Shown: piece by piece, positions 55,966 to 64,000 of the stretch
Layout: each line of letters starts with the position of its first letter
How positions within the stretch are numbered: position 1 is the stretch's first letter
Source of the DNA: Hondaea fermentalgiana
Lineage: Eukaryota; Sar; Bigyra; Thraustochytrida; Thraustochytriidae
Direction of reading: 5' to 3'
Assembly: GCA_014084085.1 (NCBI GenBank)
Contig: NPFB01000121.1
Coordinates: 215,841 to 279,840 of the forward strand
Length of the DNA: 64,000 nt
The notes under the pieces: model-generated
Told to the model about the DNA's origin: nothing
Database searches by the model: none
The model's input: only the letters and a program-made list of their open reading frames with translations
Made by a program: the position numbers and the translations under genes

Positions 55966-56546
55966 ATCAACAAACTCATTATCTATCTACACTTTGGTCA
56001 ATCAGATCTTGCCTTAAACTTGTCTTCGGCAGCCTCACCCATCGATATGCCTATCAACCTTAGCTGACAGTGAGTGAGCTACTTACAGTTGGTTTGTAGT
56101 TTTTGCATCTCGTTGATTTTTGACAAGTATGCATTGCTTGCATGCAGATTTCTGCACTTCACTCTCCATCATCTGTGTCGTCATGACGCAACTGCAGTAC
56201 TCGAGAAAAACTCAGGCTAATCCTTTGCGTTGCTGTCATTCGTAGATATTCATTCGTACTCGAGAAAAACTCAGGCTAACCCTTTGCGTTGCTGTCATTC
56301 GTAGATGTTCATCCGAAACAACAAAGGTTTTGTTGCCGCAGCCATGGCAGATGCTCTGGGCGACTCGTCACTCTCTCATTCACTCACTGTGGCAAACCTG
56401 ACCTAACCAGACCTGGCAGGGAAAACCCGTCCCTGTGACGCAAAGCCGCATCGACGCGCAACTCACGCGAGAGGCGAAGCGAAGTGCCCAGAGCGGCGGG
56501 CCGGTGGAGTTAAGGCGCTCGCGGAGAGCAGGCTGGTCGCCACGCG
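55966..56546. other. Intergenic region with 59-bp tandem duplication
   Basis: 580 bp between the APH-like stop and the ENT-like ATG on the same strand. Apart from the two-copy repeat at 56197-56314 nothing gene-like is seen. Confidence 0.6.
56197..56314. repeat. 59-bp direct tandem duplication
   Basis: Two adjacent 59-bp copies (56197-56255 and 56256-56314) begin with GTACTCGAGAAAAACTCAGG and differ at only about three positions, so the duplication is recent. Confidence 0.95.
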
Positions 56547-57974
56547 ATGGACGCGGTTCACGTTGTGGGCGTAGACGCCCTCGCGGCAGCTCTCGGCCTC
56601 GGGTTTGGGTCGTCCATTGGCCTCAATGCCGTGCTCTCGGCCGTCGGGTTCTTTTCCGTCCACTTTGGCAGGAGCTCCTTCATTTGGTTGACGTGCGCCT
56701 TGTATTTGCCCTCACTGCCTGCTGCGCTGGTTATTTTTGGGCTCAAATGGGTAAGCCAAAAGGACAATGTCACGAGTGCCGAAAGTCACAACGGTGTCGT
56801 CGATGCCCTGCAGGCGGGAGGGGAGTACGACGGCGCTATGAAGGATGTTGTCGGGCGGAGCAAAAAACTATGGGGCGATGCTTCGCTTGTCATGATAGCT
56901 TTTGTCGCTGAAGCGTTGGGCCTCCTGGTGATTCCTATCATTTATCAAAGTTTTGCCAGCCTCCTGCTCGTCTGCTTCGTCCTCGGCGTTTGTTCTACTG
57001 TCTCGTTGGAGTACGCTCTACAAATGATTCTGATGCTGTCTGCAAATGCCAGCGAGGAGAGCTGCTCAAAGCTCAAGGCAGCAGTCTTCTCCGGATACCA
57101 GGCTTCAAGTTTGCTCTGCCTCATTGCCAAGCTCATCTCTGGTTTAGATCCCATGTCTCATGACAGCGTGGTTTCCGCCTTTTTCATCATGCTTGCTCTG
57201 ATTGCGCTGAGCTTACTCTTGGCCGTCTTCTACTTCGCAAGATGCTGTGTAGCTCGACTTTCTGACTACGATGCTGTGCCTACTTCCATTCCTCTCGAGG
57301 ACAACGAGGATTCACATTCTCCACTCATGCAGGGAGAGCCCGTTGAAAGCTTTGATGTCGACGATAGCGATACCTTCAGCCTCAACACAACCCCCACCAC
57401 CACTACCACCATCACCACCGCAACTACCAGAACTGGAAGCCGAGCAGATTCTCGCTCATCCTGGTATGAGGCTGCTCTTCTTACGCGAGAGTGCGCGCTG
57501 TCGCTTTTTTTGACCATCTTTGCTTCCATGCTCGTCTTTCCCTTTTATGCCTTTGTTCCTTCGAGCGAAGGTGGCGAGGCCGCCCAAGCGCGCCTTGCTT
57601 CTGTACTTTTTTATGCCAAGACCTTTTCCGACGCAGCGTCGAGGCCCGCGACAGTGGTCCTTCCGCAAATTATTTCCTCACGACAACAACTTCTGGGTAT
57701 CAGTGCTTTGCGCTTTCTCGTGTCTCTCCCATTGTTCTTTGTTTACACTTTCGGACACGGGGTCATACCTTGCAACGACACCTTGCTCATCATCTACATT
57801 GTGCTCTTCTCAGCCTCTTCGGGCTATCTGAAAACGCTAAGTTTTCAGCTCTTACCGGACGACAAGGGGCTTGCGCAACAAGTGGCGACGGTGATGAACA
57901 TTGCATTTCAATGTAGCCTCTTCTCGCCGCTCATTCTTGCAGCTCTCGTGTGCGAGATCTTCAATTTGTATTGA
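56547..57974 (+). CDS. Equilibrative nucleoside transporter-like membrane protein
   Basis: 475 aa from the ATG at 56547 with about 11 hydrophobic helices. Six lie before a long Ser/Thr/Asp-rich cytoplasmic loop (about 245-300, with a poly-Thr run) and five after it, the layout of ENT/SLC29 transporters. The second half has ENT-like features: a FSDAASRPATVVLP segment in the place of 'D..GR.l', SALRFLVSLPLFF matching the 'LR..F.PLF' block, and ASSGYLKTLSFQLLP matching 'SNGYL.SL.m...P' near the C-terminus. The family moves nucleosides, nucleobases or related organic cations. Similarity is moderate and a divergent MFS-type carrier is the main alternative. Confidence 0.6.
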   Translation: MDAVHVVGVDALAAALGLGFGSSIGLNAVLSAVGFFSVHFGRSSFIWLTCALYLPSLPAALVIFGLKWVSQKDNVTSAESHNGVVDALQAGGEYDGAMKDVVGRSKKLWGDASLVMIAFVAEALGLLVIPIIYQSFASLLLVCFVLGVCSTVSLEYALQMILMLSANASEESCSKLKAAVFSGYQASSLLCLIAKLISGLDPMSHDSVVSAFFIMLALIALSLLLAVFYFARCCVARLSDYDAVPTSIPLEDNEDSHSPLMQGEPVESFDVDDSDTFSLNTTPTTTTTITTATTRTGSRADSRSSWYEAALLTRECALSLFLTIFASMLVFPFYAFVPSSEGGEAAQARLASVLFYAKTFSDAASRPATVVLPQIISSRQQLLGISALRFLVSLPLFFVYTFGHGVIPCNDTLLIIYIVLFSASSGYLKTLSFQLLPDDKGLAQQVATVMNIAFQCSLFSPLILAALVCEIFNLY

Positions 57975-58442
57975 CCGAATAAGCCACAAACGTGGTGACT
58001 CAACGTCGGACCAATTTGCCTGCGCACCTGTTTATTTTGCGTCGCATTTGCGACATTCGAACGAAACCTCTACAATAAAAAAGCCCTGGATTGCTCTCCC
58101 TGTTCCTTTTTGTCTGTCTGTCTGTCTGTCTATCTGTCTGTTGGCGCTTTTTCCTTTTCGGGTTGGAGGCACCTGGACAACCCCAATTTCCGCAACCCAT
58201 TTTAGCGGCCGACCGTTGAGCAGCGTTGAAGACTCGGACCTGGACTCTGCCTCGAACTCTGCCATTTCCAAGTCCAAGAAGTCTGCAGCGGCGTGCGCTC
58301 GGACGCTTGCGTCGGACGCTACGCGGCAAGCCTCCAAGCCAAACCGCAGCGTGAGGGGCACGGCCGCGTGGACCTTTGCTTGCAAGAGAGGAGGTAAACG
58401 CGCGTCGCGCAGGTCGTGGACAAAAGAAAGAAGAGGAAAACC
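57975..58442. other. Intergenic region, ENT-like / DNAI1
   Basis: 468 bp on the plus strand between the two genes, with a CTGT microsatellite at 58111-58142. The DNAI1 frame opens at GTG 58416, but the first ATG is 58443. No other gene is seen. Confidence 0.6.
58111..58142. repeat. (TGTC)n microsatellite
   Basis: About eight TGTC units with one TATC variant, about 300 bp upstream of the DNAI1 ATG. Confidence 0.9.
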
Positions 58443-60814
58443 ATGGGCAAGGGCAAGGACAAGGGCAAGAGGGCCAAGCACGACGACGACGGCGACCACG
58501 ACGGCGACTATGGCGATGGCGGCGGCGGTGGCGGCGGAGACTGGGGTATGGGCTTTGAAGAGCCACGCGTAGAGTGGATCGCGCCCAGCGAGCAGCTGCA
58601 GCTGAGTGCAGAGGAGCTCGAAGCTCCGGCAGAGCCCATTGTCCTCCGAAACAAGAACCCCAATGTGCCCACGAATTCGCAAAAGTACGACTACTCCCGC
58701 TCGCAGTTTGTCGAGGAGCCGCCGCTGCAATATCAAGAACTCATGGTGCACATGGATATGCGTGGCAGCAAGCTTCACAAGGAAAGTCAGCTTGCTCAGT
58801 CCCAAATAGCCTGGACGCGCGAGGTTACCGAGAAGCGCCGCGAGCAAGAGCGTAGGGCCGCAGACGAAGACGAGGAGGAGGATTCCGCTGGCCTCGGCGC
58901 AACGAGCATGGGATCTGCTACCGGGGCCGAGACTGCGCCCTCTGGCGAAGAGGACCCCACCGCTCCCGAGCGGGTCGCCATCCCCAGTCTGCCTGCCACG
59001 ACCGCGGCCACTCCCCTCGCTGCGCCCAAGGAGATCACCAAGAATCAGTTCAACTATAGCGACCGCGCCGCGCAAACGTTCAACAATCCGAAAAAGACGC
59101 GGGGCGTGAGCACAAAGCCGCCTGAGTTGCGACATTACCAAGAGTCCGTTACGCAGTGGGAAATTTACGATCTGTACGTGTCCAAGTTCTTGGAAAACAT
59201 CAAGGACCAAGAAATCATGAATGCGGCCGCCAAAAAGAAAAAGAAGAAGAATGGACGCTCCGCGACGTCTTCGCTCTCGAGCTTGGACGGTGGCGAACCC
59301 GGGACCAGCGAAGAGAAAACGCGTACGACCAAGGAGGGCGACCTTGTTCATGGCGAGGAGATGGGCAAGTCGCTCAAGATTCTCGAGCGCATGGTTAACC
59401 AGAATGCTGAGCTCGAGATTTACGAGGATTACAAGTACTGGGAAGATCAGAGCGACCAGTTTCGGGACGGCGAGGGTAGCCTGCTTCCACTTTGGCGATT
59501 CTCGCATGATCGCGTCAAGCGCAAGCAAGTCACGTCGATTTGCTGGAATCCTGCTCTTCCAGACCTCTTTGCCGTGGGTTATGGCAGCTATGACTTTATG
59601 CGCCAGGGTAGCGGCATGGTTTGCTGCTATTCGCTCAAGAACACCTCTGCGCCAGAATATTCGTTCACCACTGAATCAGGCGTCATGAGTGTTGACTTTC
59701 ACCCTCAGTCGGCGCGATGCGCGCTTCTTTCCGTCGGTTGCTATGACGGTACGGTCATGGTTTTTGACGTACGGAGCAAGCTGAACAAGCCCATATACAT
59801 TTCTACCATCAAGACTGGAAAACGTAAGTTGTCGCCGAAGCCATGGATGATCTCGTCTCATTCACAACCGTCTTTTGGGATCAAAAGGAGAAAGGAAGGA
59901 AGGGAGGAGAGAACAGGGAGACAGGGGTAGGATCAGGAACAGGAGTGAAGCAGGAAAAAAAAAGAGGAGAGAGAACGAGTGTACTCACGAAACGAAAAAT
60001 GCACATGCGCGAAATGATGACATCGCATCACACAGATTCGGACCCCGTGTACGGAGTCAAGTGGACCGAAGAGGAGGTTGCCAAAGAGCCGAGCTTTTAT
60101 TCGATCAGCTCCGACGGCCAGGTCGCAAACTGGTCCATGTCCAAGTCCTCGCTCAAGATGGAACCCATGATGCAGCTGAAGCTGATGCTCAACGATAAGG
60201 ACGAGGCTGACGAAGATGCGACACTCGCCGGTCTGGCAGGAGGATGCTGCTTTGCATTCAATACGAAATCAGAACATCTCTTTCTCATTGGTACTGAGGA
60301 AGGCATGGTTGCCAAGTGTAGCAAATCGTACAGTGGACAGTATCTGCAGACTTACGAGGGTCATCACATGGCCGTCTACGCCGTGGCGTGGAACCCATTT
60401 CACCCTCGCGTTTTCCTGTCCTGTTCTGCGGATTGGACCGTCAAGCTGTGGGACCACAATTTGCCGCACCCTATCATGAGCTTCGATCTGGGCAACCCTG
60501 TCGGCGAGGTGGCTTGGGCACCGTATTCATCGACCGTTTTCGCTGCAGTGACAAGCGACGGCAAGATTCACGTTTTCGATCTCAACGAAAACAAGCACGA
60601 GCCTTTGTGCGAGCAAAAGGTTGTCAAGCGCGCAAAGCTCACCCACCTTGCCTTTTCAACAGTGGCTCCTGTGCTCTTGGTTGGCGATGATCGAGGAGGA
60701 GTCAACTCGCTCAAGCTTTCGCCAAACCTGCGCAAGCCAGTCCCTGATGACGAGCAGCTGCCACGCATGGACCGCCTCCTTGCTGCCGCAGACACTTCGC
60801 AATCTTTCCAGTAG
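58443..60814 (+). CDS. DNAI1: Axonemal dynein intermediate chain 1 (IC78/DNAI1), two exons
   Basis: CDS is join(58443..59823, 60036..60814), 719 aa. The start is the ATG at 58443, within a Lys/Gly/Asp-rich N-terminus. Exon 1 carries the DNAI1-type block NQFNYSDRAAQTFNNPKK, the WEIYDLYVSKF segment and a coiled acidic/basic linker. The WD40 propeller then starts with KRKQVTSICWNPALPDLFAV and FHPQSARCALL. It continues in exon 2 with DPVYGVKW, YAVAWNPFHPRVFLSCSADW (the diagnostic dynein IC motif) and VGEVAWAPYSSTVFAAV. Splicing at GTAAGT...CACAG restores K-H-S-D-P-V, matching the conserved K-H-T-D-P-V of animal DNAI1. It is a core subunit of outer-arm dynein in motile flagella, expected in zoospores. 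Length is close to that of the human protein. Confidence 0.93.
59824..60035 (+). other. Spliceosomal intron of DNAI1 (212 bp, phase 1)
   Basis: Donor GTAAGT directly after ...GGA AAA C and acceptor CACACAG before ATTCGGACCCC. Removing it joins the two WD40 half-propellers in frame (AAA C|AT TCG). The intron is purine-rich. It is the only intron in the window that could be established. Confidence 0.92.
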
Positions 60815-61089
60815 GCCTCTTCCTCACTGTACGGAGAAATAGAGATTTCACAGTTACGAATGGACGAATTCTAAAAATGAATTAAAATTTTGTTCTTCAT
60901 GCATGCATGTACCACGCAGTCATACCGTAGAAATGTAGAAAATGTCTTTTCGCGGTTGCCGCAGCCACGCATCTTGATTTACAAGATTTTACAAAGGAAA
61001 AAAAGGAAACTCATGTCAACAAATTTATTGTTCATAGACTACCGTTCTTTTTGTGCAAAATCTTGCTTGATGATACGGCTGTCGGCGAA
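60815..61089. other. Convergent AT-rich intergenic region
   Basis: 275 bp between the DNAI1 stop and the stop of the channel-like gene, AT-rich with A runs (60985-61015). It probably contains both polyadenylation regions. No gene is seen. Confidence 0.6.
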
Positions 61090-63588
61090 TCAAGACAGCG
61101 CGAGATTTCCGTTGCGACGCTGTGGTGCCATTTCTACATGAATCTGAGCCGGGTCTTCCCGTGCGCTGAGCTGCGAGGCAAAAGACGGTGACTCGCTCTC
61201 ACCCCCTTCCGGCCCGCCCTCCTCTTGTGTAAAAACATCGGAACTGTCGTCGTCGACATCTGCGCCGGCCACGAGGGCGACAATCGAATCATGGATTCGC
61301 ATGCTGTGTCCCAAGGGAATGCGAAGACTGCGCACAGCCCCAAGGTCGAGTCTGTGCAAGACCGCACCATCAATTCTTTCTCCAAAGAAGGCATCTGCAT
61401 ACCGTTTACGATCAGCCTCTGTTGAGCTCGGCAAGTCGAGCATTTCGACCCAGGTTGCAACATCTGCTGCAGACCATGCAACTACAGCAGTGGTCTGCAC
61501 GTTTTGGAGAGGCGCGTAGAGGTGCTGCGTTTGCGATGCAGCTCGCTTGCAACACCATAAGAGTCCGCGGCGGAGCAAACCTTTGGGTCTTGATGGAGCT
61601 GCAGTGGGTGACGCGCAGGAGTTCATGCACGAATGCATCAGATACGTTGTGGACGCAATGAGAACGAGAACAGTGAGCCACGCCGCCGCACTTCGGCTGT
61701 GACCAAGGGGGAAGACCAGGAACAGGAGCGGCGAGAGCAATCCAAAGGTGCGCAAGCCAGTGTTGAGTTTGTCTGCAAATACAGAGAGCCTCCGATGGTG
61801 CACAACGACAGAGACGAGGACAGTAGCGAGCATTGAGAGCAGAATGAGCGAATAGACGACAAGCATGGCGAGATCTGCGTGCGTGACGGCCGCACGCTCC
61901 GGAATGCGGCTTCGCAACGACGAATGTTGGACCACCGCGGCTAACAACGAGGTCGTGCACGTCGTGAGCCGTGATCGTAGCTCGCTGAGCGGCAAAAAGT
62001 ACGAAATGAGAGCTGATGCTGCAACAAATAGTGCCGGAGCGAGCTCGAGCGCGCCAATGATATAGGGTCGGTGCAAACTAACGACCCATGAGAGACGCGA
62101 GGAGGTGCGCATAGGCTGGCGCGCAATGCTCGCATCATGAGGAAAGCGATACGGGGGAATGAAATTTCCTGATAGCGGCGGCCAACGTCGTTCTTCGGAA
62201 ATCGTAAAGCGGCTCGTATACGTAGGATGTCCGGCGCGCATGTCTGCTTCGGAAAGCGCAAGCGAGGAAAGGTTCTGTGCGAATCCAGAAAAGGTCTCGA
62301 GCATGCAGAGAATGGCTGTGGGCTCACGTGTGACGGACTGGCCCGCAATCTCAAGTTGCACAGACATGTCCTGGTCTTGGAACGGATAATTGGCGACCTT
62401 TGGGCTAAAGGTCCACGACGAACGTACACGAAAGTGATCAAAGACTTCAACGGCATCGTGTGCAAAAACAAGCTCAGGCACTGTCTTTGCAGCAGCGTTG
62501 ATAAAGTTAAATGTGGACTCGAGCGATTTTGCGGCTTCCCCACGAATAAATTGGAAACGCTCGCCGTGAGCTACGTCCTTGCAGGTCCGATTGCTGTGCA
62601 TTGCCTCGCGCCTTGCGGTCGCGACATCCTCAAAATCGAGATGGTACTTTAGCAAAAAGATCTGCAGGTCTGCATTGAATACACCCTTGCGCAAGTCAAC
62701 GCCACCCACATCCAGAACAAAGATGCCAACACCATAGACAGCAATACGGTCAATTTGCACAAGGGTGTCAGCACCAAGGTTGTCTGGCTTGGGTTCGGTG
62801 ACAAAGGTCCAGTCACTAAGGTCTAAGCCTGCAAGCCCCTTTTTCACATTGTCTGACAAGACGACGCGATAAGTGCGCTCATAGGCGAGGCTGGAGATGT
62901 TGAGCTGCACATGTACCTTGATATAAGGCATGCTGCTATCAGCTTCTCCGTTCGAGTCGTCCTCATCCGCGCTATTTTCCTTGTTGTTTAACTTTCCATC
63001 GTCATCGTCGTCGAGCGAGAGCCAGAGATTCTGGAGATGAAAGTCATGCTCCGCGACAACTCGCGTCTGTGCCCTGTCACCTGCGCCAACAAGTCGTAGC
63101 CAAAACCCGTCATCCGAGTGTTCGACCTCAGAAACTTTGTTGTCTGAGTCGTCACCACTGCTCCCTGCAGCAGATGCTTTTTGGGCCTGGTCGACAAGGT
63201 GCTCAAAGATGGCCGGCAAGCCTTCACCCGTCGTCGTCTTGGTCTCTAGACTAACGTTGCGAAAAGTGAAGACGATCTCGCTGAGTTCGCTTCGCACGTT
63301 GGACTCGCCAGGACGTGGGGAGACCTTAACGAGGCGGAAATGCTCTGCGTGCCGGTCGACGCCCGCAATCCTCGCGAGCGCCTTGCTCTGCTCGAGCTTG
63401 ACGTCGTCAACGGGATCTTGCGGCGAGATGGCGCCACCTGCTGCCGAACCGTCGCCTGTCTCGCCACTAGGGCGCGCGCCCGTGGCCGCCTCGCCGAGAC
63501 CTCCGAGGAGGCCATAGGCCTCCGCACGCGAGGGGGTCTGGGTGACGAGCGCGAGCAGCACGAGCACCGCGCTTCGACCAACCCGCAT
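61090..63588 (-). CDS. Ig-like / pentameric ligand-gated channel-like / SAM fusion protein
   Basis: 832 aa from the ATG at 63588. Residues 1-24 form a signal peptide (RVGRSAVLVLLALVTQTPSRAEA). Residues about 83-272 resemble a bacterial SbsA Ig-like (Big_5) domain: LVKVSPRPGESNVRSELSEI at the start, AYERTYRVVLSDNVKKGLAG and DWTFVTEP at the end. Residues about 275-480 resemble the ligand-binding domain of pentameric channels (VFNADLQIFLL; WTFSPKVANYPFQDQDMSV), without the Cys-loop cysteine pair. From about 500 come TM1 (LAPALFVAASALISYFLP), TM2 (LTTCTTSLLAAVV) and TM3 (HADLAMLVVYSLILLSMLAT), in the order and spacing of bacterial-type pLGICs. TM4-like and an extra hydrophobic segment follow. Residues about 702-772 form a SAM domain (WSAADVATWVEML...DGAVLHRL...IPLGHSMRIHDSI). 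A gated ion channel organised by SAM oligomerisation is inferred. Confidence 0.72.
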   Translation of the reverse strand: MRVGRSAVLVLLALVTQTPSRAEAYGLLGGLGEAATGARPSGETGDGSAAGGAISPQDPVDDVKLEQSKALARIAGVDRHAEHFRLVKVSPRPGESNVRSELSEIVFTFRNVSLETKTTTGEGLPAIFEHLVDQAQKASAAGSSGDDSDNKVSEVEHSDDGFWLRLVGAGDRAQTRVVAEHDFHLQNLWLSLDDDDDGKLNNKENSADEDDSNGEADSSMPYIKVHVQLNISSLAYERTYRVVLSDNVKKGLAGLDLSDWTFVTEPKPDNLGADTLVQIDRIAVYGVGIFVLDVGGVDLRKGVFNADLQIFLLKYHLDFEDVATARREAMHSNRTCKDVAHGERFQFIRGEAAKSLESTFNFINAAAKTVPELVFAHDAVEVFDHFRVRSSWTFSPKVANYPFQDQDMSVQLEIAGQSVTREPTAILCMLETFSGFAQNLSSLALSEADMRAGHPTYTSRFTISEERRWPPLSGNFIPPYRFPHDASIARQPMRTSSRLSWVVSLHRPYIIGALELAPALFVAASALISYFLPLSELRSRLTTCTTSLLAAVVQHSSLRSRIPERAAVTHADLAMLVVYSLILLSMLATVLVSVVVHHRRLSVFADKLNTGLRTFGLLSPLLFLVFPLGHSRSAAAWLTVLVLIASTTYLMHSCMNSCASPTAAPSRPKGLLRRGLLWCCKRAASQTQHLYAPLQNVQTTAVVAWSAADVATWVEMLDLPSSTEADRKRYADAFFGERIDGAVLHRLDLGAVRSLRIPLGHSMRIHDSIVALVAGADVDDDSSDVFTQEEGGPEGGESESPSFASQLSAREDPAQIHVEMAPQRRNGNLALS

Positions 63589-64000
63589 TTTCTCTTGAAG
63601 GCGATTATACCTTGGTTGTCACAGAGCCGTCGCTTGGAGCCTTGCGGCGGCACTGCCGAGCACAAGCAATTTTGCCTCAAAGCCTTTTCTTAGAAGGAAG
63701 AACTTTGATGATGTTGTAGAATTTGCAGCATTCGAACAATTGTTGTGGCCACAAAAGAGAAATTTGCCTGGTTGATAAAAGCCATTGTCTGCGAGCGACT
63801 TGGGTAGATAAAGCATACATGATTTGATAATTCTCTTTAAAGGAAGTTGTTATTGCGCTGTGTGCGAACGTTTTCACAGGAAGAGCCTTGCGGGGCGGAT
63901 TCATCGGGTTTTTGAGCGGGGCTGAAGGCAGATCGTCCGCTGGATTGATCTGCAACCAGTGCGGATCTTTCAATGGGATTTCGGATGGTCTCGAGTTGCG
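63589..64000. other. Window-end region upstream of the channel-like gene
   Basis: 412 bp containing the probable promoter of the channel-like gene (-). A minus-strand frame is open from the right edge to 63677 and is listed separately as a weak candidate. Confidence 0.5.
63677..64000 (-). CDS. Possible partial ORF running off the right edge
   Basis: A minus-strand frame is open from the window edge to a stop at 63677. Its first part (SEIPLKDPHWLQINPADDLP, then PLKNPMNPPRKALPV) looks like protein. The last part (from about 63850 down) is Ser/Leu/Cys-rich and more AT-rich, and may be intron or 3' UTR. There is no recognised domain and only 88 bp separate it from the next gene's ATG, so it may be an artefact. 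Confidence 0.2.
   Translation of the reverse strand, partial: RNSRPSEIPLKDPHWLQINPADDLPSAPLKNPMNPPRKALPVKTFAHSAITTSFKENYQIMYALSTQVARRQWLLSTRQISLLWPQQLFECCKFYNIIKVLPSKKRL

Noticed and set aside
58032..59528. Minus-strand ORF of 498 aa over DNAI1
   Set aside because: Antisense to an exon with conserved dynein IC motifs; no recognisable features of its own.
1..64000. CRISPR arrays, bacterial insertion sequences, rRNA or tRNA genes
   Set aside because: No spaced repeat arrays, transposase motifs or recognisable rRNA/tRNA sequence were noticed; a tRNA scan was not possible by eye, so small tRNAs could be missed.

Overview
The window reads as nuclear DNA of a GC-rich, intron-poor protist, most likely a thraustochytrid (Labyrinthulomycetes, Stramenopiles). 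This is inferred from several things seen together: very long uninterrupted ORFs with C/G-ending codons, an axonemal dynein chain (so a flagellated stage), a SET/PHD methyltransferase, an anoctamin, a reticulon, a WD40-Roc-COR-TIR protein and abundant Ser/Ala/Gln homopolymers. No bacterial operon logic applies; genes are single transcription units on both strands. Only one spliced intron could be proved (59824-60035). Two 100-N assembly gaps lie at 11014-11113 and 31926-32025.

Layout. 0.8-2.6 kb: KIX-like, Q/S/A-rich protein (MED15-like). 2.8-6.1 kb (-): Sfi1-like centrin-binding repeat protein. 7.2-10.5 kb: WD40-Roc-COR-TIR protein. 10.87-11.01 kb (-): 3' end of an EF-hand gene cut by the first gap. 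11.2-18.3 kb: 2353-aa PH-like/RCC1-repeat protein. 18.5-20.0 kb (-): sugar-porter MFS transporter. 21.8-24.5 kb: anoctamin. 24.6-30.3 kb (-): two tandem paralogous RING proteins. 31.2-31.8 kb (-): reticulon-like protein. 33.2-40.3 kb (-): 2383-aa unrecognised protein with a polyQ tract and a Cys-rich zinc cluster. 41.3-44.8 kb (-): GmrSD-like (DUF262-DUF1524) protein. 46.0-48.6 kb: SulP/SLC26 anion transporter. 49.3-52.8 kb (-): PHD/AWS/SET histone methyltransferase. 54.0-56.0 kb: APH-fold kinase-like protein of the ACAD10/11 type lacking the dehydrogenase. 56.5-58.0 kb: ENT-like transporter. 58.4-60.8 kb: axonemal dynein intermediate chain (DNAI1/IC78). 61.1-63.6 kb (-): Ig-like/pentameric-channel-like/SAM fusion.

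The genes do not form one pathway. Themes are membrane transport and ion flux (MFS, SulP, ENT, anoctamin, channel-like protein), cilium/centrosome (Sfi1, DNAI1) and chromatin/transcription (KIX, SET). Three proteins have unusual architectures: the TIR-ROCO protein, which keeps the NADase-type glutamate; the eukaryotic GmrSD-like nuclease candidate with an acidic repeat tail; and the channel-SAM fusion. A 16-bp palindrome (CTAGGCCTAGGCCTAG, one mismatch between copies) sits just after the stop codons of two neighbouring genes and brackets 10837-18281.

Start codons given here are ATGs. Several longest ORFs open at GTG/TTG and were trimmed to the first supported ATG. All family assignments are from motif recognition by eye; no database search was run.
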